In this document: positions 46,591 through 58,925 of the stretch, in pieces
Layout of the letters: each line of letters opens with the position of its first letter
Position numbering within the stretch: position 1 is the stretch's first letter
Assembly: GCA_026018925.1 (NCBI GenBank)
Contig: JAKSZU010000006.1
Span: 132,101,592-132,165,591 of the forward strand
DNA length: 64,000 bases
Source of the DNA: Tupaia tana
Taxonomy: Eukaryota; Chordata; Mammalia; Scandentia; Tupaiidae
Direction: 5' to 3'
Notes under the pieces: model-generated
Database searches by the model: none
The model's input: only the letters and a program-made list of their open reading frames with translations
Told to the model about the DNA's origin: nothing
Program-made: the position numbers and the translations under genes

Positions 46591-48378
46591 ATGTTAAAAT
46601 GAAAGGCAGCTCTATAGTGTAAGTCAGCACGATTACAAATAAACTGTAATATCTCAAACTTTTTCAAATGTTGCTCAGGAGTTTCGTCTGATGAGTGCTA
46701 TAGTGTTGAAGCACACATCATCCCTAGAGATCGGTTCACCTACAACTCAAAATTCAGTCACCTTCAGTGGGGAGCACAGAAGCTGTTTAGAAGCGCATAG
46801 CAATACTACACAGCAGTTTCTGAGAAAATGAAGAAAATAATATCCAATTGAGATTACAAGAGGGGTTTAGGTAGGCAGGATAGAATTACCCAAACTGGAG
46901 TAACCAGGATAACAGAGCCGACTTTCCACCATAAGCAAGAAGAGGCATGGGATCTTCAATGACCACTAACAGTCTGTGATTTTTCATTTTATATAAAAGA
47001 AAGTCAATTTGTCAGTTTATCTTACTCAGCTTAATAGTCTTTAGACAAAAATTAAAAATAAAGGAATCGATGTATCTCCCAATCTACTAGGAAGACTAAA
47101 GAAAATCTCACTGAGGGATATAGGAACATAAAAGCATTGCTGTAATTGCAATTCTTGCCTCTTACTTCCCAACACTAACATTAGAGTTGTATCACCTCTG
47201 ATTTTATTTGATTCAAGACAAAGACAAAGTAGCCATATTCTTTTAGAACAAAAATGAACAGCCATGTGGATTTTTTACATAGTACTCTTCTTCGGCAAAA
47301 AGCCACGGAACTTTTAAAAAAAAAAAAAAAAAAATCGTTTCCAAGGATGAAAGTGACTTTGCCAAGCAAAGTGGCTTCAAAACAGGCCTCAAAAATACTA
47401 ATAGAAAGACAGATGGTTCTACTAAGAGCTTGGCTGCCAAAAGGAAAAAAAAAAAAAGTTAAAAAAAAAAAAGAAAGAAAGAAAGAGTGATGCTATTGAA
47501 GCTGACTGCAAAGTTATCTGATGACTACAAATACTTTTGTCCCATTGCAAGTGCTAACTCTGCCTCCAGGGCTGATATAGCCAAAATACTAACTTCCCCA
47601 CATTCAATCCCCCGTATTCCCACCCCTCCTAAATAAAACCTGTCAGTGCCAAGCCCCACAAAATAGCACAAGCATGCACTTGATTCTGACTGACTGCTCT
47701 GCAGAAGCAAAAATATTGCATTGAAGAACTCCTATTTAGTTATAGACCCACAAGGAAAATTGCTTTTCTTTTCAAAACTGCCTGTCACATTTTCTTTTTC
47801 TAATTCCCCTTTTCCTCCTCCTCCCTGTCACCAAAGGGCCCCTGGGCCCTATGAGTTTAGATGATACAAACTCAATTTGTATAAAGAAGGCAAGAAGCGG
47901 CACCACAGAGAGGTGACGATAGTTTGCAAGGATAGAGAAATAATCCAGTCAAGACACAGTGCAATTTTCTTTCCAAACTACTACTACAATAATACCTCCA
48001 CTTTATTTCCTTCAGGGCAACTGTCATTTCTTTTTAACCAGATTGCTACTAGATATAATAGAAACTGAAATATTATATGGTCACTGACTCTTCCTTTCAA
48101 TGGCTCATTTCACTACTGCATTTTTACTTTTGCATGATGTGTTTATTGTTGGCATTGTTACTAGGATACAACCACTTTCAAATGGTGTAGAATTAAGAAC
48201 TCTTGTCACTTTAAGGCAATGGAATTCCTTTCCTAATGCTATGCAGGTTTGACTTAAATATTCTTCTTGTCTAATAGCATACTATTTATTTTCAAAACTG
48301 ATCCAATCCATTCTTACAGAGCACCATTTCACTTTATATTAAATCCAGGTTAAATTTCAACCAAATGAATGACAAATG

Positions 48379-48427
<49 letters not shown>

Positions 48428-49136
48428 CATGTTTAAACAAAAAATATTTGCTGACTTCAGAAAAAAATCTCTATTAAAAGTTGATTTTTTACATAGTACT
48501 CTTCTTAAAAACTTAAGGGTGGCAAAACTCATGATATAAAATAAGAGGAACTGTGAAATAATAGAGGAGAAACATAGCTATTTTATTTGCCAAGGATAGT
48601 TTTAAGTTAAAGAATGCAAAAGGTAATGATTAAAATATCTCAAAAATGCATTATCACGATTATGTTATTATCCTAATATCATTGCTATTTTTAAAGCAGT
48701 ATTTTACACAGCTGTTGCTTGATAAAATCAAAATCTTTCATTATAATACAACTCTATTTGTTTCCTCAAATGTGTGTGACTATTTGTATTACTTATCATG
48801 GTTTTTGACAACAAAACAGCATGGTTCATAAGTGTATGCATGGTTGTCTGTTCACATGAGCAGAATTGGCTTTGAAAAGACTAATACAACCTTATTTATA
48901 TCATGTATTACTATGTCATTTGTCATTTATAAGAAAATAAAAGGCAGCATAACATATAATGGTGAACATACAATATAATATAGTTTTCAATTATATCTCT
49001 CAGAAATACATGATTAGAAAATAGTAAAATTCTTTGTCTATTGGTTTCTAATTTCTGATGTTCAATGATTTTTAATAGAGTATTAGTAATTTTTTCTCAT
49101 GAAATACAAATCTCAGTTCAACATAAGGTTTTCAAG
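46591..49136. other. 2.5-kb SINE-free stretch
   Basis: This is the longest stretch with no recognised SINE. It contains a (TA)n at 48383-48420, an A-rich stretch at about 47443-47487 and an internal 24-bp direct repeat. GC is higher near 47500-47860. No credible exon. Confidence 0.55.
48383..48420. repeat. (TA)n microsatellite
   Basis: About 19 TA units. Confidence 0.95.
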
Positions 49137-49395
49137 GGGAACCAGCAGTTGCGTAATGGCTATGTCGCTGGACTCCCACGTAGTCGACCACGGTTCGCGT
49201 ACTGGACCCGGTGGCTTAAAACTCACGCCGGGTGCGTGTGCGTGCGTGCCCAAGATCCCGAGAGGAGAATGGAGGAGAAGGGATTGCGGCGTGACCATCC
49301 CCTCTGGGGGGTGATTTCTCGCTTTCTGTCTCTATGTCTGTCTCTGTCTCTGGCGAGCGCACGCGCCCTATAGCAAAAACCTCTCCAAAAAAAAT
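49137..49395 (+). mobile_element. SINE-A, young copy
   Basis: cagttgcgtaatggctatgt (one base short in the A box), ggttcgcgtactgg B box, gcgagcgcacgcgccctata end. The TSD is unclear. Confidence 0.93.
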
Positions 49396-49584
49396 GGTTT
49401 TAAAAAAACAAGCCTCAAAAACTGTCAAATGGGGTGAAGGATGAGCTGGGGGTGACTATGGTTATGGAATATGGAATTTCATTTGAGAGTGATGGAAATA
49501 TTCAGTAATTAGTTGCAAAACATTGTGAATATACAAGAAAAAAACACTGAACTCAATACATTAAAAGTGTGAATGTTATGGTAA
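49396..49584. other. Short unique interval between SINEs
   Basis: Nothing is recognised. Confidence 0.5.
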
Positions 49585-49597
49585 GAGAATTGCATTT

Positions 49598-49865
49598 TTT
49601 TTTTTTTTTTGGAGAGGTTTTTTTGCTATAGGGCGCATGCGCTCGCCAGACAGACAGAGAGAGACATAGAGACAGAAAGCGAGAAATCACCCCCCAGGGG
49701 GGATGGTCACACCGCAATTCCTTCTTCTCCATTCTCCTCTCGGGATCTTTGGCATGCATGCACACGCGCCCGGCATGAGTTTTAAGCCACCGGGTCCGGG
49801 ACGCGAACCATGGTCGACTACCTAGGAGTCCAGAGACATAGCCATTATGCAAACTGCTGGTTCCC
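49598..49865 (-). mobile_element. SINE-A, young copy with 13-bp TSD
   Basis: gctatagggcgcatgcgctc to gcaaactgctggttccc. The TSD gagaattgcattt is exact at 49585-49597 and 49866-49878. Confidence 0.95.
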
Positions 49866-49878
49866 GAGAATTGCATTT

Positions 49879-50154
49879 CAATTTAAAAAGTAACTGAAGC
49901 ACACACACCAACTTACAAAACTATATACCACTGGTTGAAGCAGAATTGAGTGTGCTTTGAAGTCATGTCTATATTAGAATAATATTCTTAATTCTTATAA
50001 AGCATTTACACATACATTAGTTCATTTATCCTTTATCCAGCCTTTTGGAGCTCAGTAGGTTAGGGGTTGTACTTCTAATTTTATTAATGAGAAAAACTGA
50101 CAGCAAAACAAATAGTTTGGAGGATTTACACATGATTACAGTTAGCCATACATT
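49879..50154. other. Unique AT-rich intron sequence
   Basis: Part of about 49985-50090 has weak MIR/L2 wording. Not called. Confidence 0.4.
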
Positions 50155-50452
50155 TATTTATTTATTTATTTATTTATTAATTTAGGGATTTTAGCTATAG
50201 GGTGCAAGCACTTGCCGAAGAGACAGAGACAGACAGAGAGACAGAAAGTAAGAAATCACCCCACCCCACCCCACCCCCGCCGCCCTGCCAGAAGATGGTC
50301 ATGTCGCAATCCCTTCTCTTACATTCTCCTTTTAGGATTTTGGGCACATGTGTACATGCACCCAGCTTGAGTTTTAAGCCTCCAGGTCTGGGACTCAAAC
50401 CATGGTCAACTACATGGGAGTCCAGCATAACCATTACACCATCTGTTGGTCC
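50155..50452 (-). mobile_element. SINE-A, intermediate age
   Basis: tttagctatagggtgcaagc to ttacaccatctgttggtccc. The hairpin has become a ccacccc array, and the tail is (TTTA)n. Confidence 0.88.
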
Positions 50453-51018
50453 CTTATTCTTCCTACATTTTAAAATAAAATATAATAATTTCCTAGAATA
50501 AAAACATTCATTCACATAAAAAAACAAACACACTATGGCAAAAAACATTCCATGTATATTTTCTCCCCATGAAAAAAAGACCACATTTAAGTCTTTAAAA
50601 GATAAAAAAAAAGATGATATTTTAAAAGTTTTTTTATTATAAGGATGGCATTTTAACTAATTTTAATTTTCATCTTTTATATTACATTTTATTTTGCTTT
50701 ATATCTTCTAACATTAAAAATTTTTCAAAACTTCTGTATGTATACTTATTATTTTAATAATATGAACATTGATTATAAAAATAGAGATGTGACAAAACAC
50801 CATAGTAGCTGGCATATGATAGAAGGATATTTAACACAGAAATCCCCTTTTGGTGTTAACTACTTGATAGTTAACTATCCTAAAAATCTTAAATTGTTAG
50901 TCATTGCTGCCAATTTTGGTAGAGATTAAAAAATTTTTTGATATTTGGTTAAAAAAGGCTGAAAAGCTGTAAATTTTTACTCTAATATACTCTAATTTTC
51001 ATAAAAGCATTAATATTG
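50453..51018. other. Unique AT-rich intron sequence
   Basis: Nothing is recognised. Confidence 0.5.
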
Positions 51019-51252
51019 GGCCAGCCTATGGCACGATGGTTACGGAGGATAGATCCCACGTGGCTGACTACTGTCTGAGTACCAGACCAGCTGCTTGAGG
51101 AACCAGGCATATGTGAGTACATGCCCAAAATCCCAAAAGGAAGTACAATTGGAGAAGAAGGGATTGCAGCATGATCATATCCCATGAGGGGTGCTTTATG
51201 TCTCTCTCTCTCTATCTGGCAAACTCATGAACCCTCTGGTGAATTAAAAAAT
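51019..51252 (+). mobile_element. SINE-A, old copy
   Basis: gggccagcctatggcacgat head, gcccaaaatcccaaaaggaa body, cataatgaaccct-type end. Confidence 0.8.
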
Positions 51253-51552
51253 AGGTATGGGAATAGTAACCTTCACTTCAGTTTCCTGATATCATTCCTG
51301 ATTGGTTTTACTTGTTTATTGTCTATTGATATTTTCTACACCGTTAATAATTTTTCTATAAAATAAACACTGGAGTATAAAAACTTTTAACATTATATAT
51401 TTCTGGACTATATTGGTTTACTCTTTCCCACTAGACTTAAGATTCTCTTCATCAAGAGACCTTTTATTCTTCTACCTGTTATCAAATTGGGAACTTATGT
51501 GATATAGGTTAAAATCTTCACCCGAATAGTCTAAATAAAACCTAAGCATATT

Positions 51553-51794
51553 GGCTGGCCAAAGTAGCAGAGCAACAATGCAAAAAATCTCTATGATACT
51601 GAAGCCACTTGTGAAAGTCCTGGGTTCCGATACCAAGATCTCCCTGTACATGTCAGGCACATGCATGTATCCCTGTGATTCTGACTGACTGAGGCGGGCG
51701 TGAAGTTACTGTTGACAGTGCCCTCCCTCTTCTCTCTCTCTCTCTCTCTTCCCTATGGTAAAAAAGTAATTAAAGTAATTAACTACAAAAAAAA
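51553..51794 (+). mobile_element. SINE-C or SINE-B inside L1
   Basis: ggctggccaaagtagcagag head, ctgggttccgataccaag B-box relic, then gtgattctgactgactgagg, which is 7SL-like. The flanks cctaagcatat and cccaagcatat are a decayed TSD within L1. Confidence 0.65.
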
Positions 51795-52065
51795 TAACAC
51801 CCAAGCATATACAGTCAACTAATTTTTGACAAGGGCACCAACCAAGAAGACACAATGGGGAAAGGATAGTCTCTTCAATAAATGGTGATGGAGAAAGTGC
51901 ATATTCACATGCAAAAGATCTAAGTTAGACCATAATATTAAACCATACAAAAAAATAAATTCAAAATGCAGTTAAATACCTAAACATAAGACTTGGAACT
52001 ATGAAACCCCTAGAACAAAATATAAAGACTGCTTCTTGATGCTTTCCTTGGCAATGATTTTTTTT

Positions 52066-52252
52066 AAAGAATTATTTATTTATGTTTATTTATTATTATT
52101 ATTTTTAAATTTTGTTATAGGGCATGTGAACTTCATCAGAGAGAGGCAGAGAGAGAGGAAAAGTGAGAAAGCAGGCCACCAGGTCCAGAACTCAAATCAT
52201 GATTGACCATGTGGGAGTCCAATGCCTCAACCACCATGCCACTTACCAGTCC
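52066..52252 (-). mobile_element. SINE-As (short form) inside L1
   Basis: ttgttatagggcatgtgaac to catgccacttaccagtccc. The flanks gcaatgattttttt and gcattgattttttt form the TSD. Confidence 0.87.
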
Positions 52253-52942
52253 CAGCATTGATTTTTTTAAGAGGTCAGAGAACAAAAGCAAAAACAAGTG
52301 GGACTATATCAAACTAAGAAGTTTTTCCATAGCAAAGAGAACAATCAGTAAAACAAAAAAGCAACCTATGGTTAAGAAAAAATATTTGCCGGTTATGTAT
52401 CTAATAAAGAATTAAAGTCAAAAACACAAAAGAAACTCGCATAACTCAAAGAAGGGAAGAACAACAACAACAAAAAAAATGACCAAGCCAAATAAAATAT
52501 GGGCAAAGTACCTGAGTAGACATTTATAGAAAGAAAAAAATGGTCAATTATTATATGAAAAGATGCTTAACGTCACTGATCATATGAGAAATGCAAAATA
52601 AAATCTCAACACCTGTGAGGATAGCTATTATAAAAAAGAGAAGAGATCACAAATGCTGGCAGGGGTGCAAATAAAAGAATATGTTATTGGTGTGAATATA
52701 AATGAATACAATTAGAAAAAACAACATGGACATTTTCTAAAAAATAAATATAGAAGTACCATATGATACAGCATATCATACATGTAATATGGATATATGA
52801 AAGTAGCATCTCATACTGGTATCTTCAAGCCCAAGGTCACTGTAGCATTATTCACAGTAGCCCAAGCAACCTAAGTGTCTGTCAATGTATGAACAGATGA
52901 GAAATTTTGGCATATATAGACAATGGAGTATTATTCAGTCTT

Positions 52943-53304
52943 ACAAGAGTTTGAAGGTGTCCCCCAAATTTCATGTGTTGGAAACTTAATCCACATTAAG
53001 ATGTGGAGCCTTTAAGAGATGATTAGTCCTTGGGGACTCTGACATACTAATGGTTTAATGCCATTATTATAGGAGTGGGTAAGTTATTGTGGGGGTAAGC
53101 TCCTGATAAAAGAATAAGTTTGCCTCCCATCCTCCCATCATGTGCTCTCTCAGCATGTGATGCCTTCTATTTTTGGGGGAATCTCACTAGATAGAGGTAT
53201 CATATTTTTGGATTTCACAGAACCAGGAGCCAAATAAACTTATTGTGTCTAAGTTACCCAGCATGTGGTATTCTGTTACAGCATCAGAAAATAAAATAAG
53301 ACAA
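52943..53304 (+). mobile_element. MaLR-type solo LTR inside L1 with 5-bp TSD
   Basis: aggtgtcccccaaatttcat at the left and catgtggtattctgttacag at the right. gtctt at 52938-52942 and 53305-53309 is the 5-bp TSD typical of these LTRs. No viral genes. Confidence 0.82.
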
Positions 53305-53327
53305 GTCTTAAAGAAAAAAAGGAGGGG

Positions 53328-53597
53328 GGCCAGCAGATGGCAGAGTGGTTACATCACCTGATGCCCACATGGCCAACCGCAGTTCAAGTCCTGGACTCAG
53401 TGGCTTGAAAATTATGCCAGGTGTGTATGCGTGCATGTCCAAGATCCCAGGAGGAGAATGGAGGAGAAGGCCATTTCCCCTGGGGGAAGGGAGTGTGTTT
53501 TCTCACTTTCCCTCTCCCTGTCTCTGTCTCTGTCTCTCTCTCTCTCCACGAGTACACACCCCCTAAGGCAAAAACCTCTCAAAAAATAATATAATAA
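53328..53597 (+). mobile_element. SINE-A, old copy inside L1
   Basis: gggccagcagatggcagagt head, gtccaagatcccaggaggag body. The flanks aaaaaaaggagg and aaaaaaggagg form the TSD. Confidence 0.9.
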
Positions 53598-53740
53598 AAA
53601 AGGAGGTCTTCCCATTAACAACAATGTAGATGAACTTGGGACATTATGCTCAGTGAAATAAACCAGATGGAAAGAAAAATAGAGAATGGTCTCACATGTG
53701 AAATCTAATGAAAATTGAATACACAGAAACAGGAAGCTCT

Positions 53741-54961
53741 ACTTTCTGTCTGTTCTCCATATAACTATTCCATTGAATTACACTTGTTTGTACCTGTCTT
53801 TGTAGGCTAAGGTATCTAAAGAACAGGGGCACAGTTAACTCATACGGTATTCACAATTCCCAGGTCCATTCTCTGTACATAGTAGATGCTTGATATTTGC
53901 CAACTGAACTGATTATTTACATAGATATTCAGCATAAGGGAAGTCTATTATGTTTTAGCTTTAATTTCTTCTTTATAATAACTAGGTTATCAAACATTCC
54001 TTTTATATGATGACTGGCTTCATTTCATTTTCATTGAGGATTCTTGATTTTTCCTTAAAGTAATGCCTTGAGCTATGGTAAATAACTGATCCCAAGAATG
54101 GCTGTTCTATGTTATTTATGATGAAAATGCAGATCTTAATTACTTATATGGAATGAATATGAAGTAATTAGAATCTAGGTTTAAATGTGAGACATTGTGT
54201 TGTGCCATTAATTACACGACCACTTTTTGCTATCTCAGTTACCAACAATACATAAAGCAACATAACGTTAATGTACAGAAATATATAAAATGCTTATATT
54301 TGTTTTGTTTAAATTTTCCCAGTAAGCAATTTTAAGTTCTTTAACTGGCAGGTGTTAGATTGTTCTGAATGGCTAGTGTTTGGGTATTTGTTTGTTTGTA
54401 GCATGCAAAGCATATAGTGATTTTGTGATGAACAATGTTATATTAGTGGTAAGAATTCCTTAGGGCAATTTCTGCAAACAAGAACTTTTCAAACAACTCC
54501 CACAAATGCAACCAAATTAGGGACAAGCTAATGCCTATTTCCATTTCTAAGGATGTAAGAAATTGTGCTCTTTGAGTGGTAATGGATGCTGCCTCACACT
54601 CTCTGATGAAACACAACCCTTAGATGCTTGTATAAATCTACTACATCTTAGGACATTCCAGCAGTAAGCCACTCACTATATTTGTCACTGAAAACAACAC
54701 ATGTGAATTTACCAGAAAGGCCATTATTGATCTCTTGATGTTTCATGAATTGAAGTGCAAAATATATTTGTAGTCAGACAACCCACTGAACACAATGTCA
54801 TTTATATAATCAATATTTTTTTCAATCTTCTGGTCAAGGAGGAAATATTATATACCACTGTAATTAAATTCAGCAGTAGGGAGTTATACATTACTTACAA
54901 CAATCTAAGCAGAAGAGGGTTAATTTTACTACTTTCTAAATGTTTTTCCTTACCCCCCTCC
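53741..54961. other. Intron sequence with an L2 3'-end relic
   Basis: About 53790-53920 (ctctgtacatagtagatgct, then tgatatttgccaactgaact) is an L2 tail. The remaining 1 kb is unassigned. Confidence 0.5.
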
Positions 54962-55204
54962 TAAATATGCTAGAGGGAGTGTGCACTCACCAGAGGTGAG
55001 ACGGGGGTGGGGGAGTGGGAAGGAAAACCTCTCATGTGGGACAGCCAGGCTGCAATCTCTTCTGCTCTATTTCTCCTTTTGGGATTTTGGATATGTATGC
55101 ACACATGCCTAGTCTGATTTTCAAGCCACTGGGTCTGGAACTCAAACTGTGCAGTTGGTCATGTGGGATCCGGCCGCCTTAACCACCATGCCGCAGGCTG
55201 GCCC
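54962..55204 (-). mobile_element. SINE-A, old copy
   Basis: tatgctagagggagtgtgca to ccatgccgcaggctggccca. Confidence 0.83.
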
Positions 55205-55559
55205 ACGTTGCTAAATTTACTTGACACTTTCTAGCACAAAGCATTGCAACTTGCCTACACATCGTGACAATATTTAAATAAAGATGAATTATGCAATACC
55301 ATGGGTACTTTACTAAATCTATAGACTGCTTTTTTAATTAGAAATAGTTTTTAAGTCATCAGAATGTGATAATTCTAGTCTTACATAGAATTTTTTGGAT
55401 TAAAAAAGAACATACAGTGATTAAATGATTTTCTTCCATCTATCTGTCCATTACAAAAAGGATTCAGAAGGCTGTTAATGTTACCACAATTTGTTTCTCT
55501 TATCTGTTATGATGTATTTTTTTTCATGTTGGCTTTCACATTGTTTTATTTTTCTTTAT
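55205..55559. other. Unique AT-rich intron sequence
   Basis: Nothing is recognised. Confidence 0.5.
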
Positions 55560-55720
55560 TCAAGTTTACAAAAACTCCATAAGGTAGAAACTCTATCATC
55601 CCCCTTTTATAGATAAGAAAACTGAGGCATGCCTACAGTCAGACACAGAACCTGTAAAAGAAACGGAATTCAAATCCAGTCAGCATACCCATTAACTAGG
55701 CTTCAATCACCGTGCTTTAA
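55560..55720 (+). mobile_element. MIR
   Basis: ttatagataagaaaactgag, then ggaattcaaatccagtcagc, is the MIR core and 3' part. Confidence 0.75.
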
Positions 55721-56814
55721 CTGTCACTCAAGTGAAGTCTATGCTACTTATAAATAAATATTACTATATCAAAATAAATAACCTATATAAAAAAATTTAA
55801 ATGACAGAAACATTAAGTGGAACAGCTTGAGAACAATTATTTTGACATGTAATTTTAAAAGTATTATGAAAATACTGTTAAATATTAGCTATCCTAGAAA
55901 TGCTTCTTGCTTCAATACAAGTAGATCCTGAATAGATATTAAACAACAAACTTTTTGATGCTGAACTTTCAGGAAAATTAGAAGTGGGGGGAAGTGGAAA
56001 TTAGTATGTTGAAAGTAGGTGGGGGGAATAGGGCAAATGTGTATTACATCACCTAGAACCCAAGATAAAGCCCTGAGTTCCCTAAACCTTCAGACTCCTG
56101 CATTAACCCAGGACAGTCAAATGGGGATACACCAGAGCTGAAAGATTCATTTAAAAAGAAAAATCTGCCTTTAAGGCAAACATGGCATACAAATGATTTT
56201 GAGGGAATACCACTGATGACACTTGGTGATGATGATGACGATGATTCAGACACATGTATCAATTGTTGTGATGTACCAGACATTGTGACAGATATTTGGA
56301 ATACTATAGTGAACAAAATAGACTAAAATCCCTTACTTCATAAAGTTTATATTCTTTTATTCAAAAATACTAATGATAATGTACTTCCAAAACAACCACA
56401 GACTACCTCACTGGTCTGAATCATAAGTTGAAACTTCCTGTATGGTCAGGGAACTCTAAGCGACAAACGTCAAGTGTTTCCTAGTTTGTATTGCCTACTG
56501 GTAACATGCATAATAGTTCATTTCAGTCTCTAAATATCACCAACTTAGATACCTTGGTTACCTAATGATTCAGTTCAGCAAAACATAAGCACAATCAAAA
56601 ATTTAAACATATGAGGAATTATCCGATATACGCAAAAGAGGAATCCAAGGGTGACAGATTTAGATATGTACAGGCATCCAGGTAATGGATAACCAGATAA
56701 GTCATTAAAAAAATGTTTTAAGATGTTTACAAAAACGAAAGATGGAACAAAAACTAGTAACAAGTAAGAAACTATTAAAGAAGTTTAGGAGGATTAGAGA
56801 AATAATCAAGGGTA
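55721..56814. other. Intron sequence with an L2-like relic
   Basis: About 56265-56350 (atgtaccagacattgtgaca, then gaacaaaatagactaaaatc) is antisense L2-like. The rest is unassigned. Confidence 0.45.
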
Positions 56815-57030
56815 GGTCTGGTAGTGCTTAGGTAGTGAACTGAACTGCAGTGCTGAAAGCCACTTGGCGAAAGGCAGTTATTACTACCCTGCTCTGCCTG
56901 AAAACACACTGGGCATGTGTGCATGTGTCTAAAATCCAGATAAGCTGGAGGGGATTGCAATGTGACATGATCCTATTGAGGGTACTCCTCTCTCTTGCTC
57001 TCTTTCCCTCTCTCTCATCTAATGTCCAGT
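56815..57030 (+). mobile_element. SINE-A, very old copy
   Basis: tctggtagtgcttaggtagt head, ctgggcatgtgtgcatgtgt and ctaaaatccagataagctgg body. The 3' end is lost. Confidence 0.6.
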
Positions 57031-57312
57031 ATCTGAAGGGAAAAGATGTAGTGCAACGATGCAATCCAACAAGAGCATGTAAAATGAGAGAGTTATTAAG
57101 CATAGCTATAGAGTTCTATCATTTTGAAATTCATAAGAATGAAAATATTTGTCTATTTTAGACTCCCTTAAAATAAATAGAATTACCAAAGTTTCAAAGG
57201 TAACTCACAAAAACTCTAACTAGATAATGTTTAAACCAAAAGAGTAAGAGATGGTATAAGAAAAAAAGAAAAAAAAAAACCCTAAAATTAATCAATTGAA
57301 AAAAGTTAAAAG
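57031..57312. other. Unique AT-rich intron sequence
   Basis: Nothing is recognised. Confidence 0.5.
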
Positions 57313-57538
57313 GAGGGACTCAGAGAGTGGTGCAGCGGTAAGACACAGCTCTCTGTGAGGCAGACCCACAGGGGAGGGTTCCAGGTTTGTGTCTGCAGAC
57401 CTTCCTGAACACACTGGGCAGGTGCCCTTGATCTGGGTCTGGATACAGTTAGGTGTGTACATGCAAATTCCTGTTGGGGCTGGTGTCTCTCTCTTTCATG
57501 AAAAAAATAAACTTTAAGAAATAAATAAAATAAAAAAG
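57313..57538 (+). mobile_element. SINE-B
   Basis: agagagtggtgcagcggtaa head, ccaggtttgtgtctgcagac B box region, gcccttgatctgggtctgga body, aataaataaaataaaaaa tail. Confidence 0.82.
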
Positions 57539-57604
57539 GGTACATATAAAATGTCGCACAAATAGAAAGCATAAATAAAACGATAGACCTAAGTTTAAAT
57601 ATTA

Positions 57605-57679
57605 CATTGTCAGAAAAGTCAAGACGTATTTTTCTGTATTTCTGCGCAAAAATAGGTCATGACTTTTCCGACAACCCAC
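57605..57679. mobile_element. Mariner-type MITE, copy 5
   Basis: attgtcagaaaagtcaagac at the left, gtcatgacttttccgacaac then cca at the right. The left end is a few bases short. TA follows at 57680. Confidence 0.78.
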
Positions 57680-57747
57680 TAAAGTAAATGTAAATGGACT
57701 TAGTTTGTAAGTGAAAAAACAATGACAGATTGAACAATTTTTTTTTT

Positions 57748-57748
<1 letters not shown>

Positions 57749-57799
<51 letters not shown>

Positions 57800-58033
57800 A
57801 TAGGGCACGTGTGCTCGCCAGACAGAGAGAGACAGAGAGACAGAAAGTGAGAAATCAACCCCCAGGGGGGATGGCCACACTGCAATCCCTTCTCCTCCAT
57901 TCTCCTCTCAGGATCTTGGGCACGCACGCACACGCGCCCGGTGTGAGTTTTAAACCACCGGGTTCAGGACGCGAACCACGGTTGACTACATGGGAGTCCA
58001 GCGACATAGCCATTACACTAACTGCTGGTCCCC
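57749..58033 (-). mobile_element. SINE-A, young copy with a very long poly(T)
   Basis: A T-run of about 46 at 57751-57796, then gctatagggcacgtgtgctc to acactaactgctggtcccc. The flanks agattgaacaattttt and agatcaaacattttta form a diverged TSD. Confidence 0.92.
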
Positions 58034-58099
58034 AGATCAAACATTTTTAAAAATCCAATTATATTTAGCTTCCAAGAGATATATTTAAATCCTAATGAC

Positions 58100-58387
58100 C
58101 AGGGCAGGCAGGGGGTGTAGTGGTTAAAGCACTGGACTCCCACGTGGTTACCAAGTTCCAGTCCCAGACACAGTGACTAGAAACCCACACTGGGTACATG
58201 TGCATGCCTGCTCAAAATCCTGAGAGGAGAACAGAGAAGGGATTGCAGCATGGCCATCCCCTGTGCCCCACTCCCCCCAGCCCCCAGTGGGGGATTTCTC
58301 ACTTTTTCTATCTCTGCCTCTCTATGTGTCCGGCGAGCACATGTGCCCTATAGCAAAAAATTTCCCTCCTAAAATAAATAAATAAAT
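58100..58387 (+). mobile_element. SINE-A, intermediate age
   Basis: ggcagggggtgtagtggtta head, gcgagcacatgtgccctata end, (aaat)n tail. The flanks aaatcctaa at 58087-58095 and 58388-58396. The body hairpin is expanded with C-rich sequence. Confidence 0.88.
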
Positions 58388-58679
58388 AAATCCTAAAGAT
58401 AAAAGAAATGGTTGAAAAGGATGAGAAAAGATATATTCCACAAACATTAACCAAAAAAGGGGCAAACAAACAGCGATTTAAGTACCTCTATTAGTATTAG
58501 AAAAAAAGTAGACTAATAAGAAAAACTTAATTACAGATGTACAGCTACAGCTTCTATAACACTAAAATAACACTAAACAACATGAAAATTTCAATTCAAC
58601 AATGAGATATTATAGCTCTTCAGTTATCTACATGTATGAAAATAGTTTTACAATTCAACCAGTAAAAAAATTGAGAGAG
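58388..58679. other. Unique AT-rich intron sequence
   Basis: Nothing is recognised. Confidence 0.5.
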
Positions 58680-58925
58680 GACTGGCCCATAGCATAGCAG
58701 TTAACGCTCTATGCATAGAAATGCTGGCTGACTGGTTGGAATTCCAACCCTAGTGGCTTGAAAAATACATGCCAGGCATGAGTGCATGTGTGCCGACTGA
58801 AGATCCTGATAGGAAGGGAAAATGGAGGGAAAAGGACTGCAGCATGACCATGCCCCCTCGGGTACCACTTTATCTCTCTCCTTTTTTCTGGCAAATGCAC
58901 ATGCCTTGTGGCAATAAAAGTACTG
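58680..58925 (+). mobile_element. SINE-A, old copy
   Basis: ggactggcccatagcatagc head, gaagatcctgataggaaggg body, gcacatgccttgtggcaata end. Confidence 0.8.

Larger units (their letters stand above)
51520..53740 (+). mobile_element. L1 3' segment (ORF2 end and 3' UTR), broken by four insertions
   Basis: gtcaactaatttttgacaag, ctcttcaataaatggtgatg, gggactatatcaaactaaga and gacattatgctcagtgaaat follow the L1 ORF2 C-terminal order. The reading frame carries stops and is dead. Insertions: a SINE-C/B, a SINE-As, a MaLR LTR and a SINE-A. Confidence 0.85.

Noticed and set aside
47835-47850. AGGGCCCctGGGCCCT palindrome as an AP-2 site
   Set aside because: Short GC palindrome with no supporting context; kept only as a note.
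52203-52415. Protein-like segment with KWDYIKL and KRQP-like words
   Set aside because: This is the decayed L1 ORF2 C-terminus, with stops and insertions; not a gene.
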